A stretch of 64,000 bases of DNA from positions 806,001-870,000 of the forward strand of contig NZ_CANKYM010000001.1 in assembly GCF_947488185.1 (NCBI RefSeq), read 5' to 3'. Source of the DNA: an uncultured Roseobacter sp. (lineage in GTDB: Bacteria > Pseudomonadota > Alphaproteobacteria > Rhodobacterales > Rhodobacteraceae). The notes beneath the pieces were generated by a model, which saw nothing but the letters and a program-made list of their open reading frames with translations, ran no database searches and was not told the origin of the DNA. Shown in pieces: positions 51,134 to 61,107 of the stretch; within the stretch, counting starts at the first letter, position 1, and each line of letters begins with the position of its first letter. Made by a program: the position numbers and the translations under genes.

Positions 51134-51988
51134 TCAAGGCTTTGCGTCACCCTCGTAGGCAAAACGGATAAAGGCAGCGGGATCATCTTCGCCCAAACCG
51201 GCCTCTATGGCGGTGCCGCTCATCTCCGCAAAACTATCCAGCATCGGCGACGGCAGATCAAAAGACTGCATGACGCGCCGGAAGACATCCGCGTCCTTGT
51301 AGGTTGCGTTGATCGTAAATCCGATTTCCTTGTCCTGACCCAACACCTTTGGAATGCGGTCGGCGACCATCGGCATGCCTGCAGGCCCGCCGCTGAGAAT
51401 TTTCAGCGCTGTTTCGAGTGGCAATCCAGCCCTTTTTGCCAAGGGCATGAAGTCCGCGAGACCGTTGAAGTAAGTCTGGATCATACCGTTGTTGATCACC
51501 TTCATCGCGAGGCCAGCCCCCAGCGGGCCCACGTGAAAGATGCGACTGGAAAGCCACGCAAGTGTGTCCTGAGCCCGCGCGGCCGCAGCCTCCTCACCGC
51601 CCATGAAAATCCCGCATTTCCCGGCCATGACCAGATCCGGGCCCCCCGAAATTGGTGCATCGACCGCCGTTGCTCCGACCGCTCTGATCGCTTCCATGCG
51701 GGTCTTGAGGATGTCGGGCACCACCGTGCTGGTGTCAATGATCTGTCTGCCCGTCAAATCGCAGCCAATCAGCGCCTCCAGCACCTCAGACACCGCCACG
51801 TCGTCAAAGAGGCTGAGGATCAGGGTATCGCTGCGCGCCACCAGGCTGCCCAGATCCGGGGCGCTGTCTACACCGGTCACCGCACGACCGCTGCGTGTCC
51901 ATCCCTGCACCGAATGTCCCATGGCGGACATGCGCCGCGCAATGGCACTGCCCATGCGGCCCAGTCCAACAACCCCGATTCGTTCCAT
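51134..51988 (-). CDS. NAD(P)-dependent oxidoreductase, 3-hydroxyisobutyrate dehydrogenase family
   Basis: 284 residues. The Rossmann motif GVVGLGRMGSAIARRM is at residue 5, the substrate loop DAPISGGPDLVMAGK near 115, and the catalytic Lys in GAGLAMKVINNGMIQ near 165. Members reduce or oxidise small beta-hydroxy acids such as 3-hydroxyisobutyrate, tartronate semialdehyde or others. It stands alone between convergent neighbours. The substrate cannot be chosen from sequence. Confidence 0.87.
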   Translation of the reverse strand: MERIGVVGLGRMGSAIARRMSAMGHSVQGWTRSGRAVTGVDSAPDLGSLVARSDTLILSLFDDVAVSEVLEALIGCDLTGRQIIDTSTVVPDILKTRMEAIRAVGATAVDAPISGGPDLVMAGKCGIFMGGEEAAAARAQDTLAWLSSRIFHVGPLGAGLAMKVINNGMIQTYFNGLADFMPLAKRAGLPLETALKILSGGPAGMPMVADRIPKVLGQDKEIGFTINATYKDADVFRRVMQSFDLPSPMLDSFAEMSGTAIEAGLGEDDPAAFIRFAYEGDAKP

Positions 51989-52131
51989 TCAACACTCTCC
52001 CTGGACAGCGGGCCTGCACGTCAGGCACCAAGTTCATTTGCATGTCCCATAACAGAATTGGCTTGGCAATCACGTGGACATCTCTGGGCGTTCACGCTGG
52101 TCTTCGCCATTTGCCTTACCGTCGAAACGGT

Positions 52132-53433
52132 CTAGAGGCACCCCATCGCCCGTTCCTGCGCCTTGATCTGCGACACCGCGGCCCGTTCGGCAGAGCTCAA
52201 CGGCACGTTTGCCGCGCTAAGCCCGGGAATGCAGTTCTGATTGGAAAACGCCGCTTGCCCCCGCGCCGACTGGAAACAATAGCCCCGCCGGTGGAAATAC
52301 GCGTTGCGTTGCTGCCACAGCGCCTCGCAGGTGGTCTGGGCGGCGCTGGTCTGCGCACCTGTAAACCTGATCCAGTTGGAATGCGCCCACCCCTCCAGCC
52401 CGGTCTCCGTGCGCACGTGGAACCAAACACCGTCCTGCCCCAGAAACTGCAGCCGTGTACCTTCGGTCATTTTCGCAAGACGCACCGCACCGCTGTACGT
52501 CCCCGCGCGCAGAGCCAGAAACCCATCGCCATTCGGATCAAGCCCGGACACCACATGCGTCAGAACCAGGTCGGGCCACTGCGGCTGCGATTGAGCCGGG
52601 GTGGTCGTTTCCGGTTGCGGCGCGGGCGTTGGCAAGCTGACCGGTTGCGCACAATGGCCGCCCGGTTGTGCGAGACATATTTTCTTGAGCAAAGAGGAGC
52701 TTTCCCAAGGGGTCTGCGCGCTGTTGGTTTCCTGAACAACATCATAGCGGACCTTGCGCATCAGCTCGTGCACGTCCTTTTCTTCATCGTTGATGTAACG
52801 CAGTAGAGCGCCGGTAAAGGGGCTGTTCCTGCCAGCACCGTCCGATGCAGCCAGCCCCGGTTCGGTCGCGAAGGCGACGAAGGTGCTGAGCCCGCCTTTG
52901 AGTTCTGCAAGACCCGTTGCGCCCATGCTCTGGAGCGGTTCATCCAGACCTTGGGCAAACGGATTGTCCCGGCAGGCATCCATGATGACCACGTTCCTGC
53001 TCGCCCTTTGTTCGATATCTTTGATAATGGACTGCAGTCGGATCGCCGATTTCTGCACCGTTTCTTCGGTGGTACCTGTCGCATCGACGGGCAGAATGTA
53101 GTTTTGTGACCCGAACTGAACCCCATGTCCGGCATAGTAGAAGAGGGCCAGATCGTCTTCATCCAGCCGCGACATCACTCGGAATACCAACCGCCCGATC
53201 TGCTTGCGCGTCAAATCAATGCCTTCGAAAACTTCGAACTCCAGCGCGCGCAATGCATCTGAGACATCCTGAGCGTCCTGGGCCGCATTCGGCAAGTAGC
53301 CCAGATGCGCGTAGTCGGAATTGCCCAGCACAAGCGCCACACGATCCTTTGACGACACGGCGACAGGCAGGGACAGCGCCAAAAGGGTTACAAGAAAAAA
53401 GGGGCGAAGAAACAGCATGAATGAGACGCGCAT
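52132..53433 (-). CDS. Secreted caspase-like protein with SH3 and YARHG domains
   Basis: 433 residues. A signal peptide (about 1-27) is followed by a peptidase C14/caspase domain (about 28-250), with catalytic His103 in YYAGHGVQ and Cys154 in MDACRDNPF both present. A Pro/Thr linker (about 275-300) follows, then a bacterial SH3 domain (about 305-365; GFLALRAGTYSGAVRLAKM, GLEGWAHSNWI). The C-terminal YARHG-like module (about 370-410) contains CEALWQQRNAYFHRRGYCF. This suggests a cell-wall-associated peptidase. Its substrate is unknown. An alternative start at 53457 adds eight residues. Confidence 0.85.
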   Translation of the reverse strand: MRVSFMLFLRPFFLVTLLALSLPVAVSSKDRVALVLGNSDYAHLGYLPNAAQDAQDVSDALRALEFEVFEGIDLTRKQIGRLVFRVMSRLDEDDLALFYYAGHGVQFGSQNYILPVDATGTTEETVQKSAIRLQSIIKDIEQRASRNVVIMDACRDNPFAQGLDEPLQSMGATGLAELKGGLSTFVAFATEPGLAASDGAGRNSPFTGALLRYINDEEKDVHELMRKVRYDVVQETNSAQTPWESSSLLKKICLAQPGGHCAQPVSLPTPAPQPETTTPAQSQPQWPDLVLTHVVSGLDPNGDGFLALRAGTYSGAVRLAKMTEGTRLQFLGQDGVWFHVRTETGLEGWAHSNWIRFTGAQTSAAQTTCEALWQQRNAYFHRRGYCFQSARGQAAFSNQNCIPGLSAANVPLSSAERAAVSQIKAQERAMGCL

Positions 53434-53492
53434 ATTGAAAACGACTGATCGTTGCACAGCGCTGGTGTCATTTCAATTGTTCATGGCTGTCG

Positions 53493-54095
53493 CTATGTCG
53501 TCACCCGAAGCGTCAGGTTGATGCGCCCGCCCTTGGGCAGCAACGTGCTGGACCCAAAACGGATGCGGTCGACGCCGTGATAGGCCAGCCGCGCGGCACC
53601 GCCCATGACCACGACATCCCCGGAGTTCAGCCAGATCGATTGCGTCTTGCCGCCCCGTTGCGTTCCGCCCATGCGAAACAGCCCGTCATCGCCAAGCGAT
53701 ATGGACACCACCGGCCAGTCATAACTGGCCTCGTCCTTGTCCTGATGCAGGCCCATGCGCGCGCCTTTGCCATAATAGTTGATCAGACAACACTCTGGCA
53801 TGTGGGCCAGCCCCGTCAGGTCGCGCCAGATCTCCAGAACGCTTTCGGGAATATTCGGCCAGGGCGTCCCTTGGGGATGCTGTGGCGCGTATCTGTAGCC
53901 CTGCCGGTCGGTGATCCAGCCGTATTGCCCGGCAGCCGTCATGCGCACCGACATCTTTTTACCGCTGGGGGTCACCGGATCAACGAAGGGCGCGGCCCGG
54001 ACCACCTCCCGCAGGGCGTCGAGCAAGGCGTGTTGCGCGTCTGGCGCGAGGTAAGATGTGTGGATTTCGAAGCCCGCAACCGTCAAATGTGCCAT
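53493..54095 (-). CDS. alkB: Alpha-ketoglutarate-dependent dioxygenase AlkB
   Basis: 200 residues of the AlkB family. Fe(II) ligands are His and Asp in MGLHQDKDEA near 125 and His in ARLAYHGVDRIRFGSS near 175; a 2-oxoglutarate Arg lies in GRINLTLRVT at the end. It repairs alkylated bases by oxidative demethylation. A GGGGGA site precedes the ATG. It is divergent from dnaK across 211 bases. Confidence 0.93.
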   Translation of the reverse strand: MAHLTVAGFEIHTSYLAPDAQHALLDALREVVRAAPFVDPVTPSGKKMSVRMTAAGQYGWITDRQGYRYAPQHPQGTPWPNIPESVLEIWRDLTGLAHMPECCLINYYGKGARMGLHQDKDEASYDWPVVSISLGDDGLFRMGGTQRGGKTQSIWLNSGDVVVMGGAARLAYHGVDRIRFGSSTLLPKGGRINLTLRVTT

Positions 54096-54165
54096 GCGTC
54101 CCCCGTCGAAGCGCCAATTGAGCAGAATTTGCCATAAGAATCCCCGAGGATGCCGCGCCTAAAGG

Positions 54166-54193
54166 TTGCAGCGCCCGAGACCCCTCCTTATAT
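54166..54193 (+). promoter_or_regulatory. Candidate dnaK promoter
   Basis: TTGCAG (54166-54171) and TTATAT (54188-54193) are separated by 16 bases, 114 bases before the dnaK ATG. The CCCCTCCTTATATA stretch over the -10 resembles alphaproteobacterial RpoH promoters as well as housekeeping ones. I see no CIRCE element (TTAGCACTC-N9-GAGTGCTAA). Confidence 0.4.
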
Positions 54194-54306
54194 ACGCTGC
54201 GAACCGCACGAAGCGACCCGCTTCCTGTGTTATCCAGATCGGGGCAACGGCGCCATAACGGGCCAATGCTCCGTGTCATCGCCTTGAGTAAATGAGGGAT
54301 CTAAAA

Positions 54307-56217
54307 ATGGCCAAAGTGATTGGTATCGACCTAGGCACCACCAACAGCTGCATTTCCATCATGGATGGCAGTCAGCCCCGTGTAATTGAAAACTCCGAAG
54401 GCGCACGGACGACCCCGTCCATCGTTGCTTTCACAGATGATGAGCGCCTCGTGGGTCAGCCCGCGAAACGGCAAGCCGTCACCAACCCTGAAAACACCGT
54501 CTTTGGCGTCAAGCGTCTGATTGGTCGTCGGTTTGACGATGCGGACCTCGCCAAGGATAAGAAGAACATGCCGTTCAACGTCATTGATGGCGGCAATGGC
54601 GACGCCTGGGTGGAAGCCAAGGGTGAGAAATACTCGCCCTCTCAGATTTCCGCTTTCATCCTCGGCAAGATGAAAGAAACCGCCGAGAGCTATCTCGGCG
54701 AAGACGTCACGCAAGCAGTCATCACCGTGCCTGCCTACTTCAACGACGCCCAACGTCAGGCGACCAAGGATGCGGGCAAGATCGCGGGCCTCGAAGTGCT
54801 GCGGATCATCAACGAGCCCACAGCGGCGGCGCTGGCCTATGGTCTGGACAAAGAGCAGACACAAACCATCGCGGTTTATGACCTTGGTGGCGGGACCTTC
54901 GACGTGACCATTCTGGAAATCGACGACGGCCTGTTTGAGGTGAAATCCACCAACGGGGACACTTTCCTCGGCGGTGAAGACTTCGACATGCGCATCGTCA
55001 ACTACCTGGCGGGTGAATTCAAAAAAGAGCATCAGGTGGACCTGACCGCTGATAAAATGGCCCTGCAGCGCCTGAAAGAAGCGGCGGAGAAAGCCAAGAT
55101 CGAGCTCAGCAGCGCCAGCCAGACCGAGATCAACCAGCCGTTCATTTCCATGGGGGCCAATGGTCAACCGTTGCACATGGTCATGAAGCTGACGCGCTCC
55201 AAGCTGGAATCGCTGGTCAGCGACCTGATCAAGAATTCGATCAAGCCTTGCCAGGCGGCCCTGAAAGACGCAGGCCTCAGTCCCTCCGACATCGACGAGG
55301 TCGTGTTGGTGGGTGGTATGACCCGCATGCCGAAAGTGGTCGAGGAAGTAACCAAATTCTTCGGCAAGGAGCCGCACAAGGGTGTGAACCCCGACGAAGT
55401 GGTCGCCATGGGTGCTGCCATTCAGGCCGGTGTCCTGCAAGGCGACGTCAAGGATGTGGTGCTGCTCGACGTGACCCCACTGTCGCTGGGTATCGAAACG
55501 CTGGGTGGTGTTTTCACCCGCCTGATCGACCGCAACACCACGATCCCGACGAAGAAATCGCAAATCTTCTCGACCGCCGAAGACAACCAGAACGCGGTGA
55601 CGATCCGTGTCTTCCAGGGTGAGCGTGAGATGGCGTCCGACAACAAGATCCTCGGCGCCTTCAACCTTGAAAACATCCCGCCCGCCCCGCGTGGCATGCC
55701 GCAGATCGAAGTCACCTTTGACATCGACGCCAACGGTATCGTGTCGGTGGGTGCGCTCGACAAGGGCACAATGAAAGAGCAAAAGATCACGATTCAGGCG
55801 TCGGGCGGTCTGTCGGACGAAGACATCGACAAGATGGTCAAGGACGCTGAAGAGAACGCGGAAGCCGACAAGGAACGCCGCGAGTTGATCGAAGCCAAGA
55901 ACCAGGCGGAAAGCCTCATCCACTCGACCGAGAAGTCGATGGAAGAGCATGCCGACAAGGTCGATCCGACCACCATCGAAGCCATCGAACTGGCAATTGC
56001 CGCGCTCAAGGACGAGCTGGAAACCGAAAATGCCGAGAAGATCAAATCCGGCATCCAGAACGTGACCGAAGCGGCGATGAAGCTTGGCGAGGCCATCTAC
56101 AAGGCCGCGCAGGAAGAGGGTGAGGACGTGGCAGAGGCCGCCGACGCGCCGCGCGATGGTGATGACGATATCGTCGATGCCGAGTTCGAAGATCTCGACG
56201 ACGACAAGCGCGCATAA
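54307..56217 (+). CDS. dnaK: Chaperone DnaK (Hsp70)
   Basis: 636 residues. Hsp70 signatures are [10 protein letters not shown] near residue 6, the [18 protein letters not shown] segment near 195, and [12 protein letters not shown] near 335. The C-terminal substrate-binding domain ends in an acidic tail. It is the full-length cytoplasmic chaperone working with DnaJ (next gene) and GrpE (not in the window). ATG 54307 (MAKVIGIDL) with GAGGG upstream is the standard start. Confidence 0.98.
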   Translation: MAKVIGIDLGTTNSCISIMDGSQPRVIENSEGARTTPSIVAFTDDERLVGQPAKRQAVTNPENTVFGVKRLIGRRFDDADLAKDKKNMPFNVIDGGNGDAWVEAKGEKYSPSQISAFILGKMKETAESYLGEDVTQAVITVPAYFNDAQRQATKDAGKIAGLEVLRIINEPTAAALAYGLDKEQTQTIAVYDLGGGTFDVTILEIDDGLFEVKSTNGDTFLGGEDFDMRIVNYLAGEFKKEHQVDLTADKMALQRLKEAAEKAKIELSSASQTEINQPFISMGANGQPLHMVMKLTRSKLESLVSDLIKNSIKPCQAALKDAGLSPSDIDEVVLVGGMTRMPKVVEEVTKFFGKEPHKGVNPDEVVAMGAAIQAGVLQGDVKDVVLLDVTPLSLGIETLGGVFTRLIDRNTTIPTKKSQIFSTAEDNQNAVTIRVFQGEREMASDNKILGAFNLENIPPAPRGMPQIEVTFDIDANGIVSVGALDKGTMKEQKITIQASGGLSDEDIDKMVKDAEENAEADKERRELIEAKNQAESLIHSTEKSMEEHADKVDPTTIEAIELAIAALKDELETENAEKIKSGIQNVTEAAMKLGEAIYKAAQEEGEDVAEAADAPRDGDDDIVDAEFEDLDDDKRA

Positions 56218-56244
56218 GTTGCGCGATACCCGGAACCACTGCAT

Positions 56245-56266
56245 AGGCCGACCTCCGGGTCGGCCT
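56245..56266 (+). repeat. Hairpin between dnaK and dnaJ
   Basis: AGGCCGACC and GGTCGGCCT form a perfect 9-bp stem around TCCG, 27 bases before the dnaJ ATG. There is no U-run. Such intergenic stems usually attenuate transcription or stabilise the dnaK message, giving less DnaJ than DnaK. Confidence 0.6.
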
Positions 56267-56293
56267 CTCACGTTCCAGTAAGGGGACTATCGG

Positions 56294-57448
56294 ATGGCAA
56301 AACGTGATTATTACGACGTGCTTGGTGTCGCCAAAGGCGCTTCCGCGGACGAGATTAAAAAGGGGTATCGCCAGAAGGCGAAAGAACTCCACCCGGACCG
56401 CAACAAGGATAATCCAGAAGCTGAATCCCAGTTCAAAGAGGCCAACGAGGCCTATGAAGTTCTGAAAGACGCCGACAAGAAAGCCGCCTACGACCGCTTT
56501 GGTCACGCTGCATTCGAAGGCGGCATGGGTGGCGGCGGCGGTCGTCCCGGTGGCGGGTTCGGCGGCGGTCAGGGCGATTTCGGCTCTGCCTTCTCGGACG
56601 TCTTCGACGACCTCTTCGGTGATTTCATGGGCGGCCAACGCGGCGGCGGTGGACGCCGGGCCGCACGGGGCTCCGATTTGCGCTACAATCTGCGCATCTC
56701 GCTCGAAGACGCCTACGCCGGTCTGCAAAAGACGATCAACGTACCGGGCTCAGTCGGCTGTGACAGCTGCAACGGCTCCGGCGCAGAGGGCGGCGCGGAA
56801 CCGACAACCTGCCCGACCTGTTCCGGCATGGGGAAAGTGCGCGCGCAGCAGGGATTCTTTACGGTCGAACGGACCTGCCCGACGTGCTCCGGCCTCGGTC
56901 AGCACATCAACAATCCCTGTAAATCCTGCAACGGCGCTGGCCGCATCGAAAAAGAGCGGGCGCTTAACGTGAACATCCCTGCCGGGGTCGAAACCGGCAC
57001 CCGCATCCGTCTCGCCGGTGAAGGTGAAGCGGGCATGCGGGGGGGCCCCTCGGGCGATCTCTATATCTTCATCGATGTGATCGAGCATGAGCTGTTCTCG
57101 CGCGAAGGCGGGAACCTCTTCTGCCGCGTGCCCGTTTCCATGGCAAAGGCCGCGCTTGGCGGGTCCATCGAGGTACCGACCATCGACGGCGGGCGTGGAC
57201 GCGTGCAAATCCCTTCGGGCAGCCAATCCGGTCGCCAGATGCGTCTGCGCGGCAAGGGCATGCCCGCGCTGCGCGGCGCCGGATCAGGGGATATGTTCAT
57301 CGAATTGGCGGTGGAAACCCCGGTGAACCTGACCGCCCGGCAAAAGGAACTGCTGGCTGAATTCGAGGACCTCTCTGAGAACAACAACCCGGAGACTTCC
57401 AGCTTCTTTTCCTCCGTGAAAACCTTCTGGGATTCCATGAAGGGGTAA
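56294..57448 (+). CDS. dnaJ: Chaperone DnaJ (Hsp40)
   Basis: 384 residues. A J domain (about 1-70) has the HPD at KELHPDRN near residue 33. A long Gly/Phe region (about 75-120) is followed by the zinc domain with four CxxCxGxG repeats ([32 protein letters not shown]; about 150-215) and the C-terminal peptide-binding domains. It stimulates DnaK ATPase and delivers clients. It follows dnaK by 76 bases. Confidence 0.98.
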   Translation: MAKRDYYDVLGVAKGASADEIKKGYRQKAKELHPDRNKDNPEAESQFKEANEAYEVLKDADKKAAYDRFGHAAFEGGMGGGGGRPGGGFGGGQGDFGSAFSDVFDDLFGDFMGGQRGGGGRRAARGSDLRYNLRISLEDAYAGLQKTINVPGSVGCDSCNGSGAEGGAEPTTCPTCSGMGKVRAQQGFFTVERTCPTCSGLGQHINNPCKSCNGAGRIEKERALNVNIPAGVETGTRIRLAGEGEAGMRGGPSGDLYIFIDVIEHELFSREGGNLFCRVPVSMAKAALGGSIEVPTIDGGRGRVQIPSGSQSGRQMRLRGKGMPALRGAGSGDMFIELAVETPVNLTARQKELLAEFEDLSENNNPETSSFFSSVKTFWDSMKG

Positions 57449-57481
57449 CCTTACGGCCGGAACGTACAATGGGACTTCACC

Positions 57482-57505
57482 TAGGGTGGCCTAAAGCCCA
57501 CCCTA
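57482..57505 (+). repeat. TAGGGTGG palindrome (dispersed repeat copy)
   Basis: TAGGGTGG and CCACCCTA are perfect arms around CCTAAAGC, in the 176-base gap between dnaJ and radC. It resembles the hairpin at 20237-20265 (shared TAGGGTGG arm). It may act as the end of the dnaKJ transcript, though no U-run follows. Confidence 0.5.
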
Positions 57506-57624
57506 CCTGTCAGTTCGCCTGTTGCCCAAGGGTCCGCCACCCTTAGTGCTGCGGAGCAGGCCCGATCACTGTTTTGACGCTCGGGTTAACCAATCAGAAA
57601 CCATGACTCCGCACACTCGGGTTC

Positions 57625-58386
57625 ATGAGTAGTGATCCACATACATTCGCCGAATCCACCCTGCCCTTCCTGCTTGACGAAGCAGAGCCTGTCCCCCTTC
57701 CCAGCGGCACGACACCCTCCTACATCGCAGATCACCGCAAGCGGCTGCGCCTTCGTTTCATGGAAGGCGGCGCAGCCGCCATGCCAGATTACGAGATGTT
57801 GGAGTTGGTTCTGTTCCGGGCAATCCCGCGCCGCGATGTGAAGCCGCTGGCCCGCGCCCTGATGGACCGGTTTGGCGATTTCAACCGCGTGTTGACCGCG
57901 CCCGCGGAACGGCTGCGCGACGTTTCCGGCGTTGGCGACGCAGTGATCACCGAACTGAAAATTGTCGAAGCCTCGGCCCACCGGATGGCCCGCGCCCGCG
58001 TACTCGAACAAAACGTCGTCAGCAGTTGGGACGCCTTGCTAGATTACTGCCACACCACCATGGCCCACCGGGAGACCGAGCAATTCCGCGTACTGTATCT
58101 GGACCGGAAGAATGTGGTGATCGCCGACGAAGAGCAGGCCCAGGGCACTGTCGATCATGTGCCGGTTTATCCACGCGAAGTTGCCAAGCGAGCGCTGGAG
58201 TTGAATGCCAGCGCTTTGATTTTGGTACATAATCATCCCTCAGGCGATCCAACACCTTCACAGGGCGATATCGCCATGACTGACCAGATCAACGCCGCTT
58301 GTCAGGCCCTCGGGCTCACGCTGCATGACCACCTGATCATCGGTAAATCGCGTGAGTTGAGTTTTCGCAGCGAAGGCTATCTCTGA
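57625..58386 (+). CDS. radC: DNA repair protein RadC (JAB/MPN family)
   Basis: 253 residues. A helix-hairpin-helix region (about 50-110; ERLRDVSGVGDAVITELKIV) is followed by the MPN+/JAMM-type domain (about 125-253), with the metal motif ILVHNHPSGDPTPSQGD near 200. The historical repair role is disputed; the JAMM residues suggest a metalloprotein. It is convergent with the PstS-OmpA gene, with three bases between them. Confidence 0.93.
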   Translation: MSSDPHTFAESTLPFLLDEAEPVPLPSGTTPSYIADHRKRLRLRFMEGGAAAMPDYEMLELVLFRAIPRRDVKPLARALMDRFGDFNRVLTAPAERLRDVSGVGDAVITELKIVEASAHRMARARVLEQNVVSSWDALLDYCHTTMAHRETEQFRVLYLDRKNVVIADEEQAQGTVDHVPVYPREVAKRALELNASALILVHNHPSGDPTPSQGDIAMTDQINAACQALGLTLHDHLIIGKSRELSFRSEGYL

Positions 58387-58389
58387 GCT

Positions 58390-59949
58390 TTAGCGCACCC
58401 AGACCTCGACCCGGCGATTGGCCTGACGCCCCCAGGCGCTGCCATCGCAGGCCATGGGCATCGCCTCACCAAAGGCATCCACATCTATCACAACATGATC
58501 CAGATCGGCAGTTTCCGCCGCCTCGATGATTGCACTGCGCACCGCCTCCGCGCGGCGCAAAGCAATGCCGCGGTTGGCCTCAGCTGGCCCTTCGCCATCG
58601 CTGAACCCGACAAGCAAAAGCTTACGCGCGTCATACCGCCCCTGTTCCAGCCCGCGCGCCAATTGCTGGATATTGGAGCGCGACTGGGCATCCAGCCGAA
58701 CAGACCCGGCCTCAAAGCGGAAGGAGGTCGTCAGCCGCTTCATGGGTGACAATACGGAGACCATGCGTTGCAACTCGGAGAGCGGCACCTCGGCGCCTGC
58801 AGAGGCGATTGCATTGACAAACCTGTTGCCCTGATCATCCACCGGCACCTCTTCCGGAGCCTGATCAACGAACCCGGCGCGCCGGATCACGATCTGCGCT
58901 GAGGGGCCACGCGTATAGGCCAGAAACTCGCGCGCAATCCTGGGCAAACGCCGGGCGGGCAGGTAGATAAACATCGGTGCGGTAAGGGGGTAGTCCTCTG
59001 TCTTGATCGTGCGCCGGGTTGCGCGCAAGGGCCGCCCGCAAAGGCCTGTCAGCGTAAGGGCCTGTGCGTTTCCAACCTCGGCAAAGCTCGCCACACCCAG
59101 TGCAAAAGCGTCCCGCGCCACGTGATCTGACAAGTCGGCACCCCGCGCATGGCGTATTATTCTGGATGACATCTGCAGTTGAGCAGGGGCGATGATCTCA
59201 TCCTCAATGGCCTGCCCCAAACCGGTTTCAGGCGCGGGCGCGTGCAGGGCGATGGGCGCATCAGGTCCCCCCAGGTCGGACCAATTGGTGATCTGACCCG
59301 CATACGCGCGCGCAAGATCAACGGGCGAGATGTCCCGGACGGGATTGTTCGGCGCAACAATGGGCACCACGGCATCCAGGGCCAGCACACGGCTGCGGTT
59401 GTTGCCGGTCATGTCCCCCATGCCCGCTTCCGCGGCACGCAACAGCTCGTCTTCGCGAATTTCACGCAGCGCCATGACAATATCCGCCTCATTGGCCAAC
59501 AGATCGGCAAAGCCTTCGTCTGTATTGGTCACGCGAAAGAAGAAGACGGCTGCAAGCTTGCCAGTCCGTTCGTCGGTCAGGCTGTAGTTGAAACGTGTTT
59601 TTTCCTCGACCATGCGCAGAGCAATGTACCCATTACGCAAGGCAAACCCTTCGATGAGCGCAGGCATCAGGACCGCGCCCATGGTTGCCGATCCGGAGAT
59701 ACTAAGTTCTGCCACGTAGTCCTGCAGATTGGGACAGCCGGGCCCGTCACACAAAACGCCGGAGCCATCCACGGTCAATTCGCCGTACAGCGTGTCGATG
59801 CGGTAGAACTCTCCGTCAAACCCAAGCAAGGTACCGGTCAGCTCGATACGGCCATCGCGCGATGTCAGGGTAACATCCTGCGCGACCACAGGAAGCCAGA
59901 GACTGCATAGAAAAAGTGCAGCGAAAGCCGCCGCACGTCTCAATTTCAT
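58390..59949 (-). CDS. PstS-like substrate-binding domain fused to OmpA domain
   Basis: 519 residues. A signal peptide (about 1-23, ending PVVAQ) is followed by a short N-terminal domain, a PBP-like/PstS region (about 80-370: SATMGAVLMPALIEGF, ARAYAGQITNWSDLGG, DYPLTAPMFIYLPAR), and a C-terminal OmpA/MotB domain (about 400-519: FEAGSVRLDAQSRSNIQQLA, VGFSDGEGPAEANRGIALRR, WGRQANRRVEVWVR). The OmpA part should bind peptidoglycan, so the binding domain is tethered in the periplasm rather than free for an ABC transporter. Its ligand is unknown. Confidence 0.87.
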   Translation of the reverse strand: MKLRRAAAFAALFLCSLWLPVVAQDVTLTSRDGRIELTGTLLGFDGEFYRIDTLYGELTVDGSGVLCDGPGCPNLQDYVAELSISGSATMGAVLMPALIEGFALRNGYIALRMVEEKTRFNYSLTDERTGKLAAVFFFRVTNTDEGFADLLANEADIVMALREIREDELLRAAEAGMGDMTGNNRSRVLALDAVVPIVAPNNPVRDISPVDLARAYAGQITNWSDLGGPDAPIALHAPAPETGLGQAIEDEIIAPAQLQMSSRIIRHARGADLSDHVARDAFALGVASFAEVGNAQALTLTGLCGRPLRATRRTIKTEDYPLTAPMFIYLPARRLPRIAREFLAYTRGPSAQIVIRRAGFVDQAPEEVPVDDQGNRFVNAIASAGAEVPLSELQRMVSVLSPMKRLTTSFRFEAGSVRLDAQSRSNIQQLARGLEQGRYDARKLLLVGFSDGEGPAEANRGIALRRAEAVRSAIIEAAETADLDHVVIDVDAFGEAMPMACDGSAWGRQANRRVEVWVR

Positions 59950-59971
59950 TTGAAAGGACCTCGTCGCAGTG

Positions 59972-61000
59972 TCAGTTCGATGCGACTGTCAGGTCTTCGA
60001 GCGGATTATTCAACACCAGAAAGTTGCCAACGGCTCCACATCCTGGCACGGAAAGTGATACCGTGCGGGCCGGCAGCGCGGTTCCGCTCATCAGTTTCAA
60101 CGCGGTTGCCTCTACTTCGCGACCGCAGTTGGCCGCTGTCACTTCCGTCTCAATGCTGACGTCCAGCGCGTCCATGGTCTGCGCGATCTTCGCCGGATAG
60201 GTATAAACTTCGGCCATTCTGGCGTTTGCAGCGGCACTGTCCCCGTGGCGTGTCAGAAAGCCACCAGATCCATCCGTCACAACCGAAATGTCGCGCATGG
60301 CGCCGGCCCAAACGTGACCTGGTTCACCATAATGGGCACCAAACTCCCGTACGTGAAGCTGAACGGTGTTGTTACCTTCCCATTGGACGGCCACGCGATC
60401 ATAGAGCGAAACGCTGGGCACCGATGCCTGAGCATGCGCCATGTACTCATTGACAAATATGACGTCGAATTTCGCATCTTCGGACAGAGCCGGTACGGTC
60501 ATGTCCAACCCGCCGGACGCGGATGTGGTTTCAGTGAATTCCAGCCCCTCGTGGCGCACAGTCACCCGTTCGTTCTGCATGCACGGGGCTGTCAGGCTCA
60601 GCTTTACCATAGCGGCGGCAAAGGGCTCGGCAGACAATTTCACGGGGCAGAGATGTTTTGGGCGGCTCTCAGGCGCGGCAGGCTCATAAAGAGGACTGAC
60701 CGCTGAGGCGTAGACCAAAACCGGTTCATCCAGTGTTGGTAGTTTACGCAAAGTCTCGACATCGGCAGAGGTCAGGATGATTTCGCTGATGTCCAATGCC
60801 GGTTCATCTTTGGAGAACGGTGTGTCGGGGAATTCAATGACATCCAGCGGCAACGCGCTTTGTACTTTGAGCTTTTCAGGAGACGCCTGCGCGGACCCAT
60901 AACGAAGCTCGGCAACTTCGCCGCTCTGCATCACGAAACCGATGCCGACAGCGCAGGCTAAAGTGCCTACAGCCGTCATGATTTCTGTCTTATGCGACAT
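59972..61000 (-). CDS. Exported protein of unknown function beside secA
   Basis: 342 residues. An N-terminal hydrophobic segment (about 8-24: AVGTLACAVGIGFVMQSG) acts as a signal or anchor, and the remainder is probably periplasmic. I do not recognise a domain. Two Cys-containing blocks (HLCPVKLSAEPFAAAMVKLS near 115, and CGREVEATALKLMSG near 298) may form disulfides. GAGGGA precedes ATG 61000. An in-frame longer reading runs back over secA and is not credible. It lies on the same strand 107 bases after secA, and 22 bases before the PstS-OmpA gene. Confidence 0.65.
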   Translation of the reverse strand: MSHKTEIMTAVGTLACAVGIGFVMQSGEVAELRYGSAQASPEKLKVQSALPLDVIEFPDTPFSKDEPALDISEIILTSADVETLRKLPTLDEPVLVYASAVSPLYEPAAPESRPKHLCPVKLSAEPFAAAMVKLSLTAPCMQNERVTVRHEGLEFTETTSASGGLDMTVPALSEDAKFDVIFVNEYMAHAQASVPSVSLYDRVAVQWEGNNTVQLHVREFGAHYGEPGHVWAGAMRDISVVTDGSGGFLTRHGDSAAANARMAEVYTYPAKIAQTMDALDVSIETEVTAANCGREVEATALKLMSGTALPARTVSLSVPGCGAVGNFLVLNNPLEDLTVASN

Positions 61001-61107
61001 CTGTTTTGATCCCTCTCCACCAGTCGGACAAAACCTTAATGAAAGGTAAACACGGCTGAGTTGTGACCGCGGAGGGGAGTCATTCGGGCAAGAAGAAGGC
61101 AGACAGG

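Noticed and set aside
54331..56271. 646-codon open frame antisense to dnaK
   Set aside because: dnaK is unambiguous on the + strand. The antisense translation is low-complexity His/Arg/Gly-rich and matches no family.
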